From CAIZGX01 sp964511555 (lineage in GTDB: Bacteria > Bacteroidota > Bacteroidia > Flavobacteriales_D > Sanyastnellaceae), in assembly GCA_964511555.1 (NCBI GenBank), contig CAZEFR010000015.1, positions 1-45,039 of the forward strand: DNA of 45,039 bases. The letters are read 5' to 3'. Each line of letters opens with the position of its first letter. The stretch's first letter is position 1. Below are positions 40,177-45,039 of this stretch, piece after piece. Both the position numbers and the translations under genes were made by a program. The notes under the pieces were generated by a model. That model was given only the letters and a program-made list of their open reading frames with translations. It ran no database searches and had not been told where the DNA came from.

Positions 40177-41436
40177 CTTAACCCCAAATATCTTCTTGAA
40201 ATTCTTCGAAGTCTCTGCCGTTTCTTCCCAAGGGAATAAGTTCACCTTAATGGTTTTTGGCTTCTGACCGTTCGGCATCTTGAAGGTCTTCGTTACTGTC
40301 TTCGGAGTGCGGCCCATGTGACCGTAACTCGCTGTTTCCTTGTACATAGGTGTGCGCAAGTTGAAACGTGTTTCAATTTCGTACGGAGTCATTCCTACAT
40401 TCTTCGAAATCAAAGATGCAATTTGTCCATCGTTCATTGCAACACGAGCAGTGCCGTAAGTATTCACATAGAATCCTACCGGCTTCGCAACTCCAATGGC
40501 ATAAGCCACTTGCACCAACACCTCGTCGCAAACGCCCGCTGCAACCAAGTTCTTCGCAATGTGACGCATAGCGTATGCCGCACTGCGGTCTACTTTACTT
40601 GGATCTTTTCCGCTGAATGCGCCACCACCGTGTGCACCCTTTCCACCGTATGTATCTACAATAATTTTTCTTCCTGTTAATCCCGTGTCGCCGTGAGGAC
40701 CACCGATTACAAACTTCCCGGTCGGATTCACGTGCAACGCATACTTCCCGTCAAACAACTTCTGAATGCGCTTCGGTTGCTTCTTCATGACACGAGGAAT
40801 TAAGATCGTGCGAACATCTTCTTTGATCTTCGCCAACATCTTCGCTTCCTTATCGAAATCGTCGTGCTGTGTGCTCACCACAATCGCAGAAATACCCATT
40901 GGCTTGTGATCGTCTGAATACTCAATGGTTACTTGGCTCTTTGCATCTGGACGCAAATATTTCATTTGCTTCCCTTCTCTGCGAATAGCAGACAATTCAC
41001 GCAACAACGAATGCGCTAACTCCAAAGGAAGAGGCATGTAATTGTCGGTCTCGTTCGTTGCATAACCGAACATCATACCTTGGTCACCCGCACCTTGATC
41101 TTTCTTGTTCTTCTTGTCTACCCCTTGATTAATATCGGCAGATTGCTCGTGAATGGCAGATAAAATTCCGCAAGACTTCGCTTCGAACATATACTCACTC
41201 TTCGTGTATCCAATTTCAGAAATGGTATCACGAATAATATCTTGTAAATCTACATAAGCCTGAGACTTCACCTCTCCTGCTACAACCACTTGACCTGTTG
41301 TAACCAACGTTTCACAAGCCACCTTAGACTCGGTGTCTTGCGCCAAAAACGCATCAATTAACGCGTCTGAAATTTGATCGGCTACTTTATCTGGGTGCCC
41401 TTCAGACACGGACTCTGATGTGAAAAAATATGACAT
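40174..41436 (-). CDS. metK: S-adenosylmethionine synthetase
   Basis: A 420-residue enzyme that makes SAM from methionine and ATP. Signatures: SEGHPDKVADQISDA (ATP/methionine site), GAGDQGMMFGYA, and GGGAFSGKDPSKVDRSAAY. Complete and of normal length. It lies 21 nt after the stop of the upstream conserved gene, so they are probably cotranscribed from the promoter at 42956. No SAM riboswitch is present in that 21-nt gap. Its stop codon coincides with the edge of a repeat copy. Confidence 0.97.
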   Translation of the reverse strand: MSYFFTSESVSEGHPDKVADQISDALIDAFLAQDTESKVACETLVTTGQVVVAGEVKSQAYVDLQDIIRDTISEIGYTKSEYMFEAKSCGILSAIHEQSADINQGVDKKNKKDQGAGDQGMMFGYATNETDNYMPLPLELAHSLLRELSAIRREGKQMKYLRPDAKSQVTIEYSDDHKPMGISAIVVSTQHDDFDKEAKMLAKIKEDVRTILIPRVMKKQPKRIQKLFDGKYALHVNPTGKFVIGGPHGDTGLTGRKIIVDTYGGKGAHGGGAFSGKDPSKVDRSAAYAMRHIAKNLVAAGVCDEVLVQVAYAIGVAKPVGFYVNTYGTARVAMNDGQIASLISKNVGMTPYEIETRFNLRTPMYKETASYGHMGRTPKTVTKTFKMPNGQKPKTIKVNLFPWEETAETSKNFKKIFGVK

Positions 41437-41457
41437 ATCTATTTAATTATTTTCTGT

Positions 41458-42939
41458 TTAATTTGAATTCAACGACTCACTCCACTTCGTTCTAATCGGT
41501 GGTGTAAAATCTGGATTCGGCACTTGATCGGGATCATATCCGAACAATTTGTTTTCTTTTATCAAGGTGTCAACATACGTCGGCACCATTTCCTCCCATC
41601 CTTCATATCCATTCTGAATACGCTCCAATGCGTCACGAGAATAAATTGAAAGAACATCTGGATTATACTCCGAAATATCCACTATACGTTTGTTGTCTAC
41701 CATGTAATTAAACAACGGCTGCAAGCGATTGTGAACTGGGCAATTCTCTGTCGTGTACAATGTGTTTGTCGCTTCGTCGAACCATGGGTACAAGTATATT
41801 TTCAAATCTCTACTGAAGAGAATTCCAAATGCAGCTAATATCCCTCCATTCAGATTTCTGTAATACTTTTCATCGAACAACTCTACCATCATGTTTGTAC
41901 CCATGATAATTCCCATACGCTCATTCGTGTATTTCGAAAAATACTCAGCCAACTTATAATACTTCGAATAATTCGAGACTAACACGGTTTGCCCCAAAGA
42001 ACACAATACCTCTGCCCTATCTAAAAAATCTTGCTCGTCTATCTCTCCCTCAGAACGAAGATTATTCAAGGTTATTTCAAATAACACTTGAACTTTTTCA
42101 GGGTCTACTTTCGTGTCTGCTTCAAACTTCTTCAACCCTTTGGCAATCATATCTATGTTCACCTTGGTTACCGGTCTGAATGAACCACGCAAAGCTAAGA
42201 TGTGCTTCTTGTAAAGAACATCAGCTGCTTGCAAGTTCTCTCCATCTGGGGAGAAAATAACCGCTTCAGTCATTCCGTTTTTCACAAGTTGAAGCGACAT
42301 AATGCGGTTATCTACATTTTCAAAGTCTGGACCTGAAAATTGAATGGTATCAATTTCAACCTGATCGCGATTCAAATTATCGTACAATGAAAACAGAAGT
42401 TCTTTGGGCTGTTTGAAGGTGTAAAAACATCCGTAAAGGAGGTTCACACCCAGCGTACCTACGGTAGCTTGCTGCAGCAAAACATCACTCTCATGGAGAC
42501 GTGCATGAATAATTACAACATTCGGCTCTTTGTCTGCCGCCGTCTGAAACTTAACTCCCATCCATCCGTGACCCTGAATGGTCTTCTGGAAGTTGATGGT
42601 TGCAAATGTGTTGGCGTAACTAAAAAATTCCTTAGTGGAATGATCATCTCTATTTAATCGTTCTTCAATCAAACGATACTCGTGATTGAGCATGTTGTCT
42701 ACGCGCGCTTTGCAAACGTATCTTCCCTTCTCTTCCTTACCGTATATGGCATCACTGAAATCTTTGTCGTAGGCGCTCATTGCTTTCGCAATGGTTCCAC
42801 TTGCGCCACCCGCACGAAAGAAATGTCGCACGACTTCTTGTCCAGCACCAATTTCTGCAAACGTTCCGTAGATATCTTTATTGAGGTTAATTCTCAATGA
42901 TTTCTGAGCAGGCGATAAAACAACGCGATCCAATTCCAC
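41458..42939 (-). CDS. Conserved ~490-residue protein upstream of metK, function not recognised
   Basis: A 493-residue protein, apparently soluble, with no signal peptide. It opens with LRINLNKDIYGTFAEIGAGQ, then EVVRHFFRAGGASGTIAKAMSAYD, then GRYVCKARVDNMLNHEYRLIEERL. These stretches look highly conserved, rich in Gly and charged residues. No nucleotide-binding P-loop, HIGH or other motif that would settle an activity was found. I have a vague memory of homologues in Flavobacteriia being annotated as nicotinate-nucleotide adenylyltransferase; I cannot confirm this from the sequence. The metK link suggests central metabolism. Confidence 0.75.
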   Translation of the reverse strand: MELDRVVLSPAQKSLRINLNKDIYGTFAEIGAGQEVVRHFFRAGGASGTIAKAMSAYDKDFSDAIYGKEEKGRYVCKARVDNMLNHEYRLIEERLNRDDHSTKEFFSYANTFATINFQKTIQGHGWMGVKFQTAADKEPNVVIIHARLHESDVLLQQATVGTLGVNLLYGCFYTFKQPKELLFSLYDNLNRDQVEIDTIQFSGPDFENVDNRIMSLQLVKNGMTEAVIFSPDGENLQAADVLYKKHILALRGSFRPVTKVNIDMIAKGLKKFEADTKVDPEKVQVLFEITLNNLRSEGEIDEQDFLDRAEVLCSLGQTVLVSNYSKYYKLAEYFSKYTNERMGIIMGTNMMVELFDEKYYRNLNGGILAAFGILFSRDLKIYLYPWFDEATNTLYTTENCPVHNRLQPLFNYMVDNKRIVDISEYNPDVLSIYSRDALERIQNGYEGWEEMVPTYVDTLIKENKLFGYDPDQVPNPDFTPPIRTKWSESLNSN

Positions 42940-42955
42940 TTTAATAAAGTTTATT

Positions 42956-42963
42956 CAAAATTA
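42956..42963 (-). promoter_or_regulatory. Predicted -7 box of the metK operon
   Basis: TAATTTTG on the minus strand, an exact match, ends 16 nt upstream of the ATG at 42939. Confidence 0.55.
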
Positions 42964-43011
42964 AACCACCTTGAGCGAAATGCCCTAACAAATATTCAAA
43001 ATCTTTGCGCT

Positions 43012-43521
43012 TCAAACGCTGCGCATAGCTTTCTCCAGAGCTTCCATTGCAACAAGGGTTGCAGGACATCTGTGCAGATTGGCAGTGTAGACTTCTGTCT
43101 GATCGAAAAAATCTTTCCGATACATGTGTGGAAACGTTGCGCAATCGTGCGGACGCAATTCGTAAACACCACACAAGCCCTTTTCCATATCGAAAAACTG
43201 ACAAGGCTGCGTTGTATTCACAATGTCGCCTGTTGCTTCATCAATGAATAACCACTTATCGAAGAATTCTTGATACGTCATGCCCAAATGTTCCGCAAGT
43301 CTCTTCACCTCTGACTTCTTCCAAGTCGGAGTCATAGTTCTGCAACAATTGCCGCAAGCGGTACAATCGATTTTACTCCAAGCTTCTTTCTGCGCTGCAA
43401 CAATGTGTGGCTTAGCAGACTTCGGCTGGTTCTTCGATAGTTTTTTAAGAAATGCAGTTAGCACTTTCTTCTTGCGATAAGCACGTAATCTGAATTTTTT
43501 GGAGAAGGGCGATTCTGACAT
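43012..43521 (-). CDS. YkgJ family cysteine cluster protein
   Basis: A 169-residue protein starting at MSESPFSKKF (the frame runs back to 43554 into the SRP RNA tail). The cysteine cluster is IDCTACGNCCRTM, followed by TQPCQFFDMEKGLCGVYELRPHDCATFP and a late HRCP, the pattern of the UPF0153/YkgJ family (CxxCxxCC, C, C, C). These residues probably bind an iron-sulfur cluster or zinc. Function unknown. The -7 box stands 5 nt before the ATG. Confidence 0.88.
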   Translation of the reverse strand: MSESPFSKKFRLRAYRKKKVLTAFLKKLSKNQPKSAKPHIVAAQKEAWSKIDCTACGNCCRTMTPTWKKSEVKRLAEHLGMTYQEFFDKWLFIDEATGDIVNTTQPCQFFDMEKGLCGVYELRPHDCATFPHMYRKDFFDQTEVYTANLHRCPATLVAMEALEKAMRSV

Positions 43522-43526
43522 GTCGC

Positions 43527-43534
43527 CAAAAATA
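43527..43534 (-). promoter_or_regulatory. Predicted -7 box of the YkgJ gene, adjacent to its ATG
   Basis: TATTTTTG on the minus strand, an exact match, ends 5 nt before the ATG at 43521, predicting a transcript that begins at the start codon. It begins only 4 nt after the T-tract that ends the SRP RNA. Confidence 0.55.
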
Positions 43535-43538
43535 AGAC

Positions 43539-43555
43539 AAAAAAAAGAAGGCAAG
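43539..43555 (-). terminator. Intrinsic terminator formed by the SRP RNA closing stem
   Basis: The 3' strand CTTGCC of the SRP RNA closing helix (43550-43555) is followed on the minus strand by TTC and eight T residues. Confidence 0.8.
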
Positions 43556-43645
43556 CCCCTTATATCGCACCGCTACAACTTTCTACCTTTGCTGCCTTCC
43601 GGCCCTGGAGGATTTGAAAGGAGCTGGTCGTATAAGACTTGCCTT
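43547..43645 (-). ncRNA. ffs: Bacterial signal recognition particle RNA (4.5S type)
   Basis: The minus strand carries the conserved apical domain of small bacterial SRP RNA, CCAGGGCCGGAAGGCAGCA, with the GGAA tetraloop and the asymmetric loop that bind Ffh. Flanking helices pair along the molecule: CTTTC with GAAAG, CTTATA with TATAAG, and the closing GGCAAG (43638-43643 as read on plus) with CTTGCC (43550-43555). Length about 95-99 nt fits the Alu-less form. A strong promoter lies upstream and a T-tract downstream. Confidence 0.93.
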
Positions 43646-43649
43646 TGTG

Positions 43650-43681
43650 CAAATGTAAGGCGCGAATCGCTTCTTTGCAAA
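43650..43681 (-). promoter_or_regulatory. Promoter of SRP RNA with -33 and -7 elements
   Basis: On the minus strand TTTG (43678-43681), then 20 nt, then TACATTTG (43650-43657): the full Bacteroidota primary-sigma promoter. The predicted RNA 5' end is about 5 nt after the box. Confidence 0.8.
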
Positions 43682-43690
43682 ATCATTCGT

Positions 43691-43698
43691 TACTTTTG
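43691..43698 (+). promoter_or_regulatory. Predicted -7 box of the DUF4199 gene
   Basis: TACTTTTG, an exact TAnnTTTG match, ends 17 nt before the ATG at 43716. It is divergent from the SRP RNA promoter. Confidence 0.55.
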
Positions 43699-43715
43699 CA
43701 ACAGAAAACAAATCT

Positions 43716-44264
43716 ATGTCAGAAGAAGTATCAATAAATCCGCCGTCCCGAAAGGAAGTCATTCAAATTCTATTCAAATACGGAATTGGTATTGCCCTAG
43801 GCGATTTGCTGTGCGAACAACTTCTAGTTTGGTTTCCTTCTTTCGCTGGGGCATTTGAATTAATTGCAGTCGTCATCATTGTCTTTGGTCTTACACTTGC
43901 TATTAACAAGTATAAAAATTATTTCAACGGGATCAATTACGGAAAAGCATTGTGGTTTTGCTTGCGCATGGGCATAGTCGTAGGTGTCGTAAAAATGTTT
44001 TTCACATTCATACAACTGAGTTATATAGATAACTCCATGATTGCCTTCTTGAAAGAGGAAATAAAAAAATCACTTGCAAATACAGAGGGCATTAGTCGAG
44101 ATCAGGTCAATGAAATTTTAAACAGTGGACTTATCGAAACAATGGTTTCTCCTGCTTTCATAGCCACCCTCGTTTGGATAAGCACTTTTTTTCAATACTT
44201 ATTTATCGGATTGTTCATTTCCATCTTCCACAGAAAAAGCAAAAACCCTTTCCAACAAGCTTAA
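43716..44264 (+). CDS. DUF4199 membrane protein
   Basis: A 182-residue protein with four hydrophobic segments: the second and third are AFELIAVVIIVFGLTLAI and GKALWFCLRMGIVVGVVKMFF, with the NKYKNYFNGINYGKA motif between, which is typical of DUF4199. The stop is 3 nt before the ATG of a GT2 gene; this DUF4199-GT2 pair is recurrent in Bacteroidota. Role unknown, perhaps a partner of the dolichyl-phosphate-sugar-type transferase. Confidence 0.88.
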   Translation: MSEEVSINPPSRKEVIQILFKYGIGIALGDLLCEQLLVWFPSFAGAFELIAVVIIVFGLTLAINKYKNYFNGINYGKALWFCLRMGIVVGVVKMFFTFIQLSYIDNSMIAFLKEEIKKSLANTEGISRDQVNEILNSGLIETMVSPAFIATLVWISTFFQYLFIGLFISIFHRKSKNPFQQA

Positions 44265-44267
44265 CCC

Positions 44268-45039
44268 ATGAATTGCTCTTTGGTCATTCCACTTCTGAAC
44301 GAAGCCGAGTCGCTTCCTGAATTGCAGCGTTGGATTAACGAGGTTATGCAACGCGAGCAGATGTCTTACGAAGTCATTTTCGTAGACGATGGATCTACCG
44401 ACAACTCCTGGAATGTGATTCAAGAATTGAAGCAGACCTACCCTACCGTTCGCGGTATTCGCTTTTCGCGCAACTATGGCAAGTCCGCAGCACTGCACAT
44501 GGGATTTCAAGCGGCGCAAGGAAATGTGGTGTTCACTTTAGATGCAGACCTTCAAGATTCTCCGGAAGAAATTCCAGCCATGACGCGAATGATTTTAGAA
44601 GAAGGATACGACGTTGTTAGCGGTTGGAAGAAGGAACGCTTCGACCCACTTTCTAAGACCATTCCAACAAAATTATTCAATTGGGCTACGCGCAGAATGA
44701 CGGGCATTCACTTGAACGATTTCAATTGTGGGTTGAAGGGTTACAGAAAAGACGTAGTGAAGTGTGTGGAAGTGTATGGTGAAATGCACCGCTACATTCC
44801 GGTGTTGGCGAAGCAACAAGGGTTCAAGAAAATAGGTGAAAAAGTGGTGAAGCATCAAGCTCGAAAATTCGGTTCAACGAAATTCGGAATGGAGCGTTTC
44901 ATGAATGGATTCTTGGATCTACTCACCATTTCATTCATGTCGAAATTCGGCAAGCGCCCTATGCATTTCTTCGGGACGTTAGGAACGTTGGTGTTCATGA
45001 TCGGATTCCTTTCATTCGCTTATATCGGCGGTTCGAAAT
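44268..45039 (+). CDS. Glycosyltransferase family 2, DPM1/ArnC-like (cut by window end)
   Basis: The reading frame from ATG 44268 runs open to the last base (257 codons), so the gene is truncated by the window. The translation begins MNCSLVIPLLNEAESLPEL, then EVIFVDDGSTDNSW (DDGSTD donor motif), then RFSRNYGKSAALHMGF, then TLDADLQDSPEEI (DxD), then FNCGLKGYRKDV and KFGSTKFG. This is the undecaprenyl/dolichyl-phosphate sugar transferase group (GtrB/ArnC/DPM1-like). The last visible residues start the first of the C-terminal membrane segments. It probably makes a lipid-linked sugar donor and is coupled to the DUF4199 gene. Confidence 0.93.
   Translation, partial: MNCSLVIPLLNEAESLPELQRWINEVMQREQMSYEVIFVDDGSTDNSWNVIQELKQTYPTVRGIRFSRNYGKSAALHMGFQAAQGNVVFTLDADLQDSPEEIPAMTRMILEEGYDVVSGWKKERFDPLSKTIPTKLFNWATRRMTGIHLNDFNCGLKGYRKDVVKCVEVYGEMHRYIPVLAKQQGFKKIGEKVVKHQARKFGSTKFGMERFMNGFLDLLTISFMSKFGKRPMHFFGTLGTLVFMIGFLSFAYIGGSK

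Noticed and set aside
41437..41457. SAM riboswitch before metK
   Set aside because: Only 21 nt separate metK from the upstream gene, far too short, and no riboswitch-like structure was seen in the 72 nt before the operon.
43012..43554. Longer start for the YkgJ protein at 43554
   Set aside because: It would overlap the end of the SRP RNA and its T-tract, and the added residues have no family support; ATG 43521 follows a -7 box.

Overview
The window looks like a chromosome segment from a member of the Bacteroidota, most likely of the order Flavobacteriales. The evidence is: two proteins with C-terminal type IX secretion (Por) sorting domains, a choice-of-anchor L protein, GldL-like membrane motifs, a SiaB-type kinase, DUF4249-like and DUF4199 proteins, and many TAnnTTTG -7 promoter boxes with almost no Shine-Dalgarno sequences. 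No rRNA or tRNA gene was seen. One structured RNA, the bacterial SRP RNA, lies at about 43.6 kb.

Layout. 0-5.3 kb: a PadR regulator and its membrane partner, a dicluster ferredoxin divergent from a LuxC-like acyl-CoA reductase, a DUF4249-like lipoprotein, a T9SS cargo protein and a small winged-helix protein. 5.3-14.1 kb, minus strand: PIN-PhoH ATPase, GT87 membrane glycosyltransferase, choice-of-anchor L/PKD T9SS protein, MsrA lipoprotein, HEAT-cyclophilin protein coupled to a SiaB-family kinase, membrane metallophosphoesterase. 14.2-20.2 kb: a NarL-type response regulator and ilvE on plus; then a CarboxypepD-regulatory protein, an M1 peptidase and an rRNA-type methyltransferase on minus. 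20.2-33.4 kb: thirteen plus-strand genes with no gap over 8 nt. They run DUF2520, KdsC-like phosphatase, M1 peptidase, BioY, PaaG-like, DUF551, two flippases, a hexapeptide acyltransferase, two GT4, one GT2 and a GH2 beta-mannosidase. The core of this run is a cell-surface polysaccharide cluster. 33.4-34.9 kb: dnaB. 35.0-40.2 kb: an accessory island. 40.2-45.0 kb: metK and its conserved upstream partner, a YkgJ protein, SRP RNA, DUF4199 and a truncated GT2.

The most unusual part is the block between dnaB and metK. It is bounded by copies of a hairpin-rich repeat. A 38-bp copy at 35111-35148 is an exact inverted match to 40077-40114, and a 37/38 copy ends on the metK stop codon. Inside are a Bro-N/Fic fusion (phage antirepressor-like domain plus a self-inhibited AMPylase domain), an SPFH lipoprotein, a small secreted protein, TerC, a cation-efflux transporter, an orphan membrane protein, and a GH24 phage-type lysozyme broken by two in-frame stops. 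No integrase or transposase is visible, so how the block moved, or whether it did, is open.

A second pattern runs through the whole window. In at least four genes (2619+, 14250+, 20165-, 43521-) the -7 box ends 4-5 nt before the ATG. The SRP RNA promoter gives an internal ruler of about 5 nt from box to transcript start, so these genes are predicted to be transcribed as leaderless mRNAs.
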